The notes: generated from the letters alone by a model not told the origin. Positions 1-5,415 are shown, numbered from the stretch's first letter. The stretch: DNA of 5,415 nt from an uncultured Eubacteriales bacterium (GCA_900551345.1 URVP01000109.1:1-5415), one strand, 5' to 3'. Numbers and translations: made by a program.

Positions 1-693
1 GCTGTCAGCAAAGTTCCCAAAACAAGAAGCAGTTTCGGTGACAGTGTTCTCAGATACAGAAACGGGGATTTAAGCGTTACTCTTATGGCAGGACAGCCGG
101 ATTTTATTTTTCTACAATTCGCAGATGCAAGAGTTTTCGGGATTCGTTTCACCGCCGGCTGGTTCGGTATGGGAGGGATTTCATTTCCGTCAATTGAAGA
201 GCTTGATGAAAACAAGTATCGCATGGCTACAAAAGTCTGCGGTAAATACTGGCAGGTTTTCCCAAAGGAAAAGACCGCTCCGTTCAAAGGTAATTTCAGC
301 AAAATGCCCAACGACGAACGAGAAGACATAGGTAAAGTGGAATTTTATGCAGAATGTATAATAACACTTTTAAGTGACGGAATTGAAATTGAACTGTCTG
401 CAACGGGTATTGAATATCTTTTCACTCAGCTTGTTTGTATGCTGGACAGCTGCGGTCAGATTACATGCGAAAATTCAAGCGAAATGAACAATTGGGTAAT
501 ACGACAAAATTCGGGCAAAAGCGTTTATTCATTCAACAGCTCACAGATTGAATTTGAAGGATGCGGCGAAGAACACGATATAGATGTTATTAGAGGCGAT
601 GTGCTTAATAAAGAGGCAATTAATCTTGTGTTTAATATGGTGTCTCCCAATAAAAACAAAATAAGTATTCGATGCAGACACGAGGAGGAATGA
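1..693 (+). CDS. 3' end of an unrecognised beta-rich protein, probably a carbohydrate-utilisation gene
   Basis: The reading frame is open from the first base to a TGA at 691-693, giving 230 residues of the C-terminal part; the start lies outside the window. The first in-frame ATG is at 85, but the 28 codons before it read as normal protein and no ribosome binding site precedes it, so it is not taken as the start. The visible part alternates short hydrophobic and polar stretches rich in aromatic and glycine residues (for example GDLSVTL, DFIFLQFADARVFGIRF, GWFGMGG), which suggests a beta-sandwich. There is no transmembrane segment. I do not recognise the family. Its stop is 4 bases before a GH105 gene and its last codons hold that gene's ribosome binding site, so the two are probably co-transcribed. 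A role on uronic-acid-containing glycans, for example as the C-terminal sandwich of a lyase or hydrolase, is inference from this neighbour only. Confidence 0.8.
   Translation, partial: AVSKVPKTRSSFGDSVLRYRNGDLSVTLMAGQPDFIFLQFADARVFGIRFTAGWFGMGGISFPSIEELDENKYRMATKVCGKYWQVFPKEKTAPFKGNFSKMPNDEREDIGKVEFYAECIITLLSDGIEIELSATGIEYLFTQLVCMLDSCGQITCENSSEMNNWVIRQNSGKSVYSFNSSQIEFEGCGEEHDIDVIRGDVLNKEAINLVFNMVSPNKNKISIRCRHEEE
683..688 (+). promoter_or_regulatory. Ribosome binding site of the GH105 gene, inside the upstream gene
   Basis: A perfect AGGAGG lies 9 bases before the ATG at 698 and inside the last Glu codons of the upstream frame, which stops at 691-693. This fixes the start of the GH105 gene and suggests translational coupling of the pair. 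Confidence 0.85.
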
Positions 694-697
694 TAAT

Positions 698-1714
698 ATG
701 ACAACATTGGAAAAAGTATATAAAAGAACAATCGAAGTTGGAATGAAAGATTTCGGTACGGGGGACGGAATGGATGTATGGCAATGGAATAAAGGCGTTG
801 CTATGTACGGTTTTTATAAAGCTTATGAAAAGGCCCGTGACAGATGCATTACAGATTATATGGAAAAATGGTTCAAATACCATTTGGATAAGATGGATTT
901 CGGTTACAGCATTAACACAACAGCCCCTCTTCTGGGCATTATGGCTCTTTTGGAATGGGGATACGAAAAAGACGAATATATAAAAATATGCAAGAATTTT
1001 GCAAGCTGGTGTCTTTCAGAAGCACCCAGAGCAGACCGTGGTACTTTTGAACACTCCTGCACAGTTAATAAATACGATAATCAGATATGGGCAGATACAC
1101 TTTTCATGGGCTGCCTGTTTCTAGCTAAATGGGGTCTTTACATAAGTGATGAAACATATATAAAAGAAGCGGTCAGACAATTTGAGCTGCATTACAAATT
1201 TTTATCAGATAATGAAACAGGATTAATCTATCACGGATATGACTGTAACGAAAGAACACGCAAAGGCGTACTTTGGGGCAGAGGAAACGGCTGGTTTGCT
1301 GCAGCTTCGGCAGAGATGCTCAATTTGCTGCCCAAAGAAACAAAAGGTCTTGACATTATCAGCAATAATTTTAAAAAACATCTTGAGGGGACAATAAACT
1401 GTATTGATAAAAGCGGCGGATGGCATACTGTGATGAATAAACCGGACACATATATTGAAATGTCCGCAACAGCGGCTTTTGCCTATGCTTTAAATAAGGC
1501 CTGTCAAATATTCCCCGACTGCAAAGATTACAAATTATATGCAGACAAAGCTCTTAATTGCCTTATCAAAGACATAGATGAAAAGGGCAATGTAAAAAGC
1601 GGATCCGCAGGTACATGTGTAATGGAAGATTATAAAAAATACAATGATATAGGCTTTGGATACAGTGATTTTACCCAAGGGCTTGCCATGATGGCTCTCA
1701 GCTGCATACTTTAG
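698..1714 (+). CDS. GH105 (YteR/YesR-like) unsaturated rhamnogalacturonyl / uronyl hydrolase
   Basis: This 338-residue protein matches glycoside hydrolase family 105, which removes the 4,5-unsaturated uronic acid left at the non-reducing end by polysaccharide lyases. It does so by hydrating the enol-ether double bond; the best-known substrate is unsaturated galacturonyl-rhamnose from rhamnogalacturonan I. Family marks, in order, are WQWNKGVAMYGFYKA (28-42), WADTLFMGCLFLAKWG (131-146), GLIYHGYD (175-182), LWGRGNGW (192-199), SGGWHTVM (239-246), YIEMSATAAFAYAL (252-265) and GFGYSDFTQGLAM (319-331). D133 and H179 are 46 residues apart, the same spacing as D143 and H189 that I recall as active-site residues of B. 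subtilis YteR. The pattern of helix-rich repeats fits the (alpha/alpha)6 barrel. The length is slightly below YteR (about 373). There is no signal peptide, so it acts in the cytoplasm on imported oligosaccharides. The exact uronide (rhamnogalacturonan, other pectin or another lyase product) cannot be told from sequence. Confidence 0.92.
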   Translation: MTTLEKVYKRTIEVGMKDFGTGDGMDVWQWNKGVAMYGFYKAYEKARDRCITDYMEKWFKYHLDKMDFGYSINTTAPLLGIMALLEWGYEKDEYIKICKNFASWCLSEAPRADRGTFEHSCTVNKYDNQIWADTLFMGCLFLAKWGLYISDETYIKEAVRQFELHYKFLSDNETGLIYHGYDCNERTRKGVLWGRGNGWFAAASAEMLNLLPKETKGLDIISNNFKKHLEGTINCIDKSGGWHTVMNKPDTYIEMSATAAFAYALNKACQIFPDCKDYKLYADKALNCLIKDIDEKGNVKSGSAGTCVMEDYKKYNDIGFGYSDFTQGLAMMALSCIL

Positions 1715-1744
1715 CGGTTGTATAACAAATTAAGAATAAGAAAA

Positions 1745-1830
1745 CTCCCTCAAGGCGATGCAAGCATCATAAAACCGACACAAAGACACTGGTGCTGATT
1801 ATAGACACGCCTTCAGGGAGCTTATTTTTT
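1745..1830. terminator. Long bipartite hairpin between convergent genes, probable bidirectional terminator
   Basis: The outer stem pairs CTCCCT (1745-1750) with AGGGAG (1815-1820) and AAGGCG (1752-1757) with CGCCTT (1808-1813), separated by one C-C mismatch (1751/1814). An inner stem pairs AGCATCA (1763-1769) with TGGTGCT (1790-1796), with one G-U pair in RNA. On the + strand it is followed by TTATTTTTT (1822-1830). On the - strand it is followed by TTTTCTTATT (complement of 1735-1744). It sits between the ends of GH105 (+) and yqxD (-), the expected place for a shared terminator. About 76 bases of hairpin is much longer than a usual intrinsic terminator. Confidence 0.7.
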
Positions 1831-1860
1831 ATGATTAACTGATTTTTCTAATCTGACGGT

Positions 1861-2319
1861 TCATTCTGCCGATTGCAGAGCATCACATATAAGGCGGCGG
1901 AAATTTTTTTCAAACCGCTCATCATCAAGTTTTGTCCGTTTTTTCGGATTGAACGCTCTGCCCGCCTTTTTGCCGGCACGGCGTACCTTACCGCCTAAGA
2001 AACGCTCAAACATAAGCTTATCAATATTGCCGCTGTCATAAACAAGTCCGCTGTTACCGATGGCACGGCAGCCTTTCCCCAAAGCGAGCGCCGCCACGCC
2101 GTAATCCTGAGTAACCGCAATGTCTCCGGGTTTAAGACGATTTACAAGCACAAGGTCAACACTGTCACGGCCTTGACTTACCGTTATAATTTCGCTGTAA
2201 TCGGATTGTAGGATATGGTTTACATCGATAATCATAACCACGGGCAAGGAAAACTCCTTTGCGGTTTTTTCGATTATTCCTTTTACGGGACAAGCGTCCG
2301 CATCTACATATATTGTCAT
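1861..2319 (-). CDS. yqxD: YqxD/YaiI (UPF0178, DUF188) family protein
   Basis: This 152-residue protein has the full length and motifs of the UPF0178 family. They are MTIYVDADACPVK at the N-terminus, a central RDSVDLVLVNRLKPGD (51-66), VTQDYGVAALAL (69-80), NSGLVYDSGNIDKLM (89-103) and a basic C-terminal part with RRAG (113-116) and PKKRTKLDDERF (125-136). Conserved acidic residues D6, D8, D55, D66 and D72 could bind a metal ion, and the fold is thought to be PIN-nuclease-like. The biological role of the family is not established as far as I know. There is no signal peptide or membrane segment. The start is supported by GGTGA (2326-2330) 6 bases upstream. It lies 92 bases downstream of citrate synthase on the same strand, with a hairpin between. 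By eye it is richer in G+C than its neighbours: 95 of 180 bases in 1921-2100. Confidence 0.93.
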   Translation of the reverse strand: MTIYVDADACPVKGIIEKTAKEFSLPVVMIIDVNHILQSDYSEIITVSQGRDSVDLVLVNRLKPGDIAVTQDYGVAALALGKGCRAIGNSGLVYDSGNIDKLMFERFLGGKVRRAGKKAGRAFNPKKRTKLDDERFEKNFRRLICDALQSAE

Positions 2320-2350
2320 ATCGTTTCACCAAAATTTATTTTGCAAAGTA

Positions 2351-2400
2351 TTTTAAAATCCCCCGGGCAGAGGATTACCAAACCATCGCGCGGAGGATTT
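2351..2400 (-). terminator. Hairpin between citrate synthase and yqxD, possible terminator or attenuator
   Basis: Read on the - strand, AAATCCTCCG (complement of 2391-2400) pairs with CGGGGGATTT (complement of 2356-2365) over 10 positions with one U-G pair and a loop of 25 bases. The following bases are only TTTTAAAATAC, a short and interrupted U-tract. It begins 12 bases past the citrate synthase stop and ends 36 bases before the yqxD start. It is therefore either a weak terminator for citrate synthase that lets some transcription through, or a structure that protects the mRNA end. Confidence 0.45.
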
Positions 2401-2411
2401 ATAATTAAATA

Positions 2412-3776
2412 TTATCTGTTTTCAAGAGGCACATATTCCCTCTCATCCAAAACTGCCTTGTAAGCAGGACGGATAATCTTATTGCCGTTAATAAGTTCTT
2501 CAATACGATGAGCGCTCCAGCCGGCAATTCTTGCTACGGCAAACAGGGGCGTATAAAGCTCATCCGGAAGACCCAGCATATCATAAGCAAATCCGCTGAA
2601 AAAGTCTACATTGGGGCTTACGCCTTTATATATCTTTCTCTTTGAAGCAATAACTTCCGGAGCAAGCCTTGCTACGCTGTTATACAGCTCGTATTCTTTG
2701 GTAAGACCCTTCTCTTTGGAAAGCATCGACACATAATGCTTGAAAACTCCGGCACGAGGGTCGGAAATGGAATAAACAGCATGACCCATACCGTAGATAA
2801 GACCTGATTTGTCAAAAGCCTCTTTGTTAAGGAGCTTAAGAAGGTAGTCTTTAATCATTTCGTCATCAGACCAGTCCTTAACATTCTTTTTTAGGTCGGT
2901 AAACATCTGCTTAACCTTAATATTTGCACCGCCGTGCTTTGGTCCCTTTAATGAGCAAAGAGATGCTGCAACGGAAGAATATGTATCAGTACCCGAAGAG
3001 GTTACAACATGGGTTGTAAATGTAGAATTGTTACCGCCGCCATGTTCTGCATGAAGCACCAGAGCGATGTCCAAAATCTTAGCCTCAAGATGAGTATATT
3101 GCTTATTGGGACGAAGCAGACGCAAAATATTTTCAGCAGTGGACAGCTTGGGGTCGGGGCTGTGAAGTATAAGACCCTTTCCCTTTACGAAATGACGGTA
3201 TGCACGGTATGCATAAACCGCCAGCACGGGAAAATTGGCAATAAGCTGTATGGACTGCCTGAGCACATTGGGTATGCTTGTATCATTTGCATTTTTATCA
3301 TACGAATAAAGAGTAAGCACGCATCTTGCCAGGATATTCATAATATCCCGATTAGGTGCCTTCATGATTACATCACGGGTAAAATTGGTAGGCAAAGTAC
3401 GGTATTTAGCCAACAATTTGCCAAATTCGTCAAGCTGCTCTTTATTGGGCAAATTACCGAAAAGCAGCAGATAAACGGTTTCTTCAAAACCGAATCGGTC
3501 TTCCTGAGCAAAGCCCTCCACAAGGTCCTCCACATCTATTCCCCTGTAATACAATTTTCCTTCGCAGGGAACAAGCTGACCGTCAACTTCTTTTTTTGAA
3601 ACAATATTTGAGATTTCAGTAAGACCGGTAAGCACTCCCTTACCATCGTTGTCTCTTAAACCTCTTTTTACATCATGTACCGTATATAGCTGAGGATCTA
3701 TTTTGCTGTTAGATATGCAAAGTTCCGAAAGCTCATATAATTCGGGTGTAATTGCTGAATAATTTTTTACCGGCAT
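2412..3776 (-). CDS. gltA: Citrate synthase (Si type, long clostridial/Bacteroidetes-like form)
   Basis: It condenses acetyl-CoA with oxaloacetate to citrate in the cytoplasm, the entry step of the oxidative TCA branch that leads to 2-oxoglutarate and glutamate. All key residues are visible in the 454-residue product. The catalytic triad is H281 (GPKHGGAN), H332 (GMGHAVY) and D391 (NVDFFSG). H245 (LHAEHGGGN) is at the oxaloacetate-binding position. Carboxylate-binding arginines are R341 (DPRA), R416 (VARIAGW) and R436 (RPAY); the spacings D391-R416 (25) and R416-R436 (20) equal those of E. coli GltA (D362, R387, R407). An earlier in-frame ATG at 3785 directly abuts the ribosome binding site, so the start is set at 3776. 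The protein is longer than B. subtilis CitZ/CitA (about 370) and has an extra helical N-terminus (about 1-45). 2-Methylcitrate synthase activity cannot be excluded, but no prp genes are nearby. No aconitase or isocitrate dehydrogenase gene is in the window. Confidence 0.95.
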   Translation of the reverse strand: MPVKNYSAITPELYELSELCISNSKIDPQLYTVHDVKRGLRDNDGKGVLTGLTEISNIVSKKEVDGQLVPCEGKLYYRGIDVEDLVEGFAQEDRFGFEETVYLLLFGNLPNKEQLDEFGKLLAKYRTLPTNFTRDVIMKAPNRDIMNILARCVLTLYSYDKNANDTSIPNVLRQSIQLIANFPVLAVYAYRAYRHFVKGKGLILHSPDPKLSTAENILRLLRPNKQYTHLEAKILDIALVLHAEHGGGNNSTFTTHVVTSSGTDTYSSVAASLCSLKGPKHGGANIKVKQMFTDLKKNVKDWSDDEMIKDYLLKLLNKEAFDKSGLIYGMGHAVYSISDPRAGVFKHYVSMLSKEKGLTKEYELYNSVARLAPEVIASKRKIYKGVSPNVDFFSGFAYDMLGLPDELYTPLFAVARIAGWSAHRIEELINGNKIIRPAYKAVLDEREYVPLENR

Positions 3777-3785
3777 TCTTATCAT

Positions 3786-3790
3786 CTCCT
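3786..3790 (-). promoter_or_regulatory. Ribosome binding site that decides the citrate synthase start
   Basis: On the - strand AGGAG (complement of 3786-3790) is followed directly by ATG at 3785, which leaves no spacer. It is followed after 9 bases by a second in-frame ATG at 3776. The normal 5-10 base spacing selects the start at 3776 (MPVKNYS...), which removes the residues MIR. Confidence 0.8.
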
Positions 3791-3803
3791 ATTATAGTAC
3801 TTA

Positions 3804-3860
3804 ATTATATATTACCATAAATCCGCATAAAATGGAAGAGCTTTTTTGTTTATTTTTTCT
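3804..3860 (-). promoter_or_regulatory. Probable citrate synthase promoter with A-tract upstream element
   Basis: On the - strand the extended -10 form TGGTAATAT (complement of 3809-3817) overlaps a perfect TATAAT (complement of 3804-3809). No good TTGACA-like -35 is visible; at 17 bases the sequence is TTCCAT. Just upstream, the complement of 3841-3860 carries two phased A-tracts (AAAAAA and AAAAAA with TAAAC between), where an UP element would bind the RNA polymerase alpha subunit. A start near 3797-3802 would leave a short leader before the ribosome binding site. Confidence 0.45.
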
Positions 3861-3881
3861 GAATCTCCGGTTAATAAGAGA

Positions 3882-4466
3882 TTATTGAGGCTTTATATCC
3901 TTTAAATCATACACGCAGTACTCGGTTCTGTCTGCGGTTTCAATATAATCAAGCAGCTCATCCGGATTTTCATATACACCGTAAATATTTTTTATCTCTT
4001 CACGGACAAATCGGCCTCTTATGGCATTTTCCATCATTTCCGCCATGGCGTCAAAATATCCCGCCACATTAAAAACCGCAATTGGTTTTGTATGTCTGCC
4101 CAGCTGTTTAAGGGTTAGAATCTCGAAAAACTCTTCAAATGTGCCTATACCGCCGGGTGTCATAATAAAAGCATCTGCCTTATCCTCCATAATCTGCTTA
4201 CGCTCACGCATTGTATCGGTACGGATAAGCTGACTGCAATTGTCAAAAAGCATACCGTCCGCACTGAAAAATCTTGGAGCAACGCCGATAATGGTTCCGC
4301 CCTTCTCGTACACTCCCCGTGCGGCAGCACCCATCATACCGTTTGCTCCGCCTCCGAAAACCATATCCCAGCCTCTTTCGGCTATCTTTCTGCCCAGCTG
4401 TTCTGTTGCAGTTATATATTTTTCGTCAAGAGATATACCCGACGCACCGTATACACATACATTCAT
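3882..4466 (-). CDS. LOG-family nucleoside 5'-monophosphate phosphoribohydrolase (YvdD-like)
   Basis: LOG-family enzymes split nucleoside 5'-monophosphates at the N-glycosidic bond, releasing base and ribose 5-phosphate. In plants and some bacteria they activate cytokinins; in most bacteria a nucleotide salvage or stress role is likely. The 194-residue product starts MNVCVYGASG (Rossmann beta strand), then GGGANGMMGAAARG (38-51), then MRERK (86-90) with the likely substrate arginine R89. The family signature PGGIGTFEE (104-112) carries the glutamate E112. The length equals B. subtilis YvdD-type proteins (about 191) and not the long PpnN/YgdH type. The frame is open upstream to 4529, but that extension is a low-complexity hydrophobic run with no ribosome binding site and overlaps the promoter. 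GGAGGA at 4475-4480 selects 4466. It is first in a leftward run with citrate synthase 106 bases on, a function not obviously linked. Older annotation may call it lysine decarboxylase, which is a historical misnomer. Confidence 0.93.
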   Translation of the reverse strand: MNVCVYGASGISLDEKYITATEQLGRKIAERGWDMVFGGGANGMMGAAARGVYEKGGTIIGVAPRFFSADGMLFDNCSQLIRTDTMRERKQIMEDKADAFIMTPGGIGTFEEFFEILTLKQLGRHTKPIAVFNVAGYFDAMAEMMENAIRGRFVREEIKNIYGVYENPDELLDYIETADRTEYCVYDLKDIKPQ

Positions 4467-4474
4467 GAAAAAAA

Positions 4475-4480
4475 TCCTCC
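4475..4480 (-). promoter_or_regulatory. Ribosome binding site that decides the LOG start
   Basis: GGAGGA on the - strand (complement of 4475-4480) lies 8 bases before the ATG at 4466. This rules out the upstream in-frame ATG at 4529, which would begin inside the -35 region. Confidence 0.85.
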
Positions 4481-4500
4481 TTATGATGATTGTAACTATA

Positions 4501-4529
4501 AGTATAACACTCTTTAAAATAAAAAGCAA
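4501..4529 (-). promoter_or_regulatory. Promoter of the LOG gene
   Basis: On the - strand TTGCTT (complement of 4524-4529), 17 bases, then TATACT (complement of 4501-4506) preceded by TGT, an extended -10. Transcription would begin near 4494 and leave about 28 bases of leader containing the GGAGGA site. Confidence 0.6.
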
Positions 4530-4547
4530 AATTTTATTTAAACTGTA

Positions 4548-4576
4548 TGGAAAGAATTTAATTTTTATGATACAAT
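4548..4576 (+). promoter_or_regulatory. Promoter of the PHP gene
   Basis: TGGAAA (4548-4553), 17 bases, then TACAAT (4571-4576) preceded by TGA (4568-4570), an extended -10. Transcription would begin near 4583, shortly before the AAGGAG ribosome binding site (4598-4603). It is back to back with the LOG promoter: the two -35 boxes are about 18 bases apart in an A/T-rich stretch and do not overlap. Confidence 0.6.
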
Positions 4577-4611
4577 AAAGACGGCATAATAAATGACAAG
4601 GAGTTTTTTAT

Positions 4612-5301
4612 ATGTATTTGTACGAACTGCATTCACACACCTCTGAGGGCAGCAAATGCGCACACATAAGCGCAGCAGAGCTGGTAAAGTTTTATCACGG
4701 ACTGGGTTTTGACGGTATTTGCATTACAGACCACTTTCTTAACGGCAATACCACAGCGCCCCGATATCTGTCCTATAAAAAGAGGATAGAAAAGTTTATG
4801 CAAGGGTATTTAAATGCCAAGGAGGCAGGAGAGAAGTTAGGAATAAAAGTATTTTTCGGCTGGGAATACGGTCACGGAGGAATGGACCTTCTTACCTACG
4901 GATTGGACGAAAAATGGCTTTTGGAAAATCCGCAGATTATGGATATATCTGTCAGCGAGTATTGTCTGCTTGTGCGAGAGTGCGGCGGTTTTATTGTGCA
5001 TGCTCACCCGTTCAGAGAAGCTGCATACATTGACCATATACGGCTTTTCCCACGCCATGTGGACGCTGTTGAAACATTTAATGCAAGCAGAACCGATTTT
5101 GAAAATCAAATGGCTGAAAACTACGCACGCTCATACGGTCTTACCCCATTCGGTGCCTCGGATAATCATACGGGCGAAAAGCCCTGCATTGGGGCAATGG
5201 CTTTTGAAGAACAAAAAAACAGCATTGAAGAAATAATTACCGGAATAAAAGAAAACAAAGCAAAAATCGAAAAACTTTATTTTGATTCGGAAAATAAATA
5301 A
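4612..5301 (+). CDS. PHP-domain metal-dependent phosphoesterase
   Basis: PHP proteins hydrolyse phosphate esters with a multi-metal centre in a (beta/alpha)7 barrel. This 229-residue protein is one complete PHP domain. Candidate ligands in order are H7 and H9 (ELHSHT), D40 and H41 (ITDH), E85 (GWEYG), H130 and H132 (VHAHP), E154 (VETFN), and D184 and H186 (ASDNH). The first motif reads HSHTSEGS, so the aspartate of the common HxHTxxSDG form is absent and E12 may replace it. There is no signal peptide, no membrane segment and no extra domain. It is shorter than histidinol phosphatase HisK (about 265) and lacks the extra length of the YciV/RNase AM type (about 290), so its substrate is unknown. 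AAGGAG at 4598-4603 is 8 bases before the ATG. It is transcribed divergently from the LOG gene and ends at a strong hairpin. A nucleotide or sugar phosphate substrate is a guess from the family. Confidence 0.9.
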   Translation: MYLYELHSHTSEGSKCAHISAAELVKFYHGLGFDGICITDHFLNGNTTAPRYLSYKKRIEKFMQGYLNAKEAGEKLGIKVFFGWEYGHGGMDLLTYGLDEKWLLENPQIMDISVSEYCLLVRECGGFIVHAHPFREAAYIDHIRLFPRHVDAVETFNASRTDFENQMAENYARSYGLTPFGASDNHTGEKPCIGAMAFEEQKNSIEEIITGIKENKAKIEKLYFDSENK

Positions 5302-5303
5302 AA

Positions 5304-5347
5304 CGGCGGGGCTGCTGCTTAATGCACAGCCCCGTCTTTACATTTTT
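5304..5347. terminator. GC-rich hairpin, bidirectional terminator after the PHP gene
   Basis: CGGGGCTG (5307-5314) pairs perfectly with CAGCCCCG (5327-5334). The stem extends by TGC/GCA (5316-5318 with 5324-5326) past one bulged C and closes on a TTAAT loop. The + strand tail is TCTTTACATTTTT. The - strand tail is the better U-tract, TTTTATTTATTTT (complement of 5291-5303). It begins just after the PHP stop and just past the stop of the leftward frame at the right edge, so it can serve both. Confidence 0.8.
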
Positions 5348-5415
5348 ATGGTTTAATGTTTATTCTTTTATATTCATATCTGCCCGTAACCGGATTTTGT
5401 TTTGCATAGTCAAAC
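5346..5415 (-). CDS. Probable C-terminal end of a gene entering from the right edge
   Basis: On the - strand a frame is open from the right edge to a TAA (complement of 5346-5348), giving 22 residues that begin FDYAKQNPVTGRYEYKR and end INIKP. The composition is that of a real polar C-terminus, and the other two - strand frames are not convincing. Its stop is 12 bases before a hairpin with a good - strand U-tract, as expected for a gene end. It is too short to assign a family. Confidence 0.5.
   Translation of the reverse strand, partial: FDYAKQNPVTGRYEYKRINIKP

Noticed and set aside
2215..2463. An 82-codon open frame on the + strand across the yqxD start and citrate synthase end
   Set aside because: It overlaps two well-supported opposite-strand genes and has no ribosome binding site or recognisable motif.
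3009..3599. A 196-codon open frame on the + strand
   Set aside because: It is antisense to citrate synthase, whose catalytic residues are all conserved. Its protein is rich in Cys, Ile and His with no domain pattern, and it has no ribosome binding site.
3862..3883. Small inverted repeat AATCTC/GAGATT at the end of the LOG gene
   Set aside because: It is only a 6-bp A/T-rich stem, and the following - strand bases are A-rich with no U-tract, so I do not call a terminator.
4467..4529. N-terminal extension of the LOG gene as a membrane or signal segment (MLFILKSVILIVTIII...)
   Set aside because: It looks hydrophobic only because the DNA is A/T-rich promoter sequence. The start at 4466 has a strong ribosome binding site at 8 bases, and LOG proteins begin at that point.
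4240..4578. A 112-codon open frame on the + strand
   Set aside because: It is antisense to the LOG gene and runs through both divergent promoters. Its proline/serine-rich product looks like a complement shadow.
1..5415. Mobile element, CRISPR array, toxin-antitoxin or defence system
   Set aside because: No transposase or integrase motifs, regularly spaced repeats, target-site duplications, small paired toxin/antitoxin frames or tRNA-like cloverleafs were seen. LOG and PHP proteins can occur in defence contexts, but nothing nearby supports that here.

Overview
The window reads as chromosomal DNA of a low-to-moderate GC Firmicute, most likely a gut-type Clostridia member. The grounds are AGGAGG-type ribosome binding sites at normal spacing, A/T-rich intergenic DNA with TATAAT-like promoters, and proteins that resemble clostridial or bacilli families: a YteR-like GH105 hydrolase, a YqxD/YaiI protein, a long-form citrate synthase, a YvdD-size LOG protein and a small PHP protein. 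This assignment is inference from sequence style, not from a database search.

Left part (1-1714, + strand): the 3' end of a beta-rich protein I do not recognise is followed after 4 bases by a GH105 unsaturated uronyl hydrolase. The ribosome binding site of the second gene lies in the last codons of the first, so the two are probably one transcript. They may act together in breaking down a pectin- or uronide-type polysaccharide. The pair ends at a long, imperfect, apparently bidirectional hairpin (1745-1830).

Middle part (1861-4466, - strand): three genes are read leftward. In transcription order they are a LOG-family nucleotide phosphoribohydrolase, a Si-type citrate synthase and a YqxD/YaiI (UPF0178) protein. 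The LOG gene has its own extended -10 promoter. The citrate synthase probably has its own promoter with upstream A-tracts. A 10-bp hairpin lies between citrate synthase and yqxD. Ribosome binding sites move two starts inward: citrate synthase to 3776 and LOG to 4466.

Right part (4467-5415): a divergent promoter region leads rightward into a PHP-domain metallophosphoesterase (4612-5301). Next come a strong GC hairpin and, on the - strand, what looks like the last 22 codons of a gene entering from the right edge.

The genes are mostly housekeeping or carbohydrate metabolism. I see no phage, transposase, toxin-antitoxin, CRISPR or defence signature. The points most worth a second look are the unrecognised partner of the GH105 enzyme, the complex hairpin at 1745-1830, and the unusual first metal motif of the PHP protein. 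I found no convincing new biological system.
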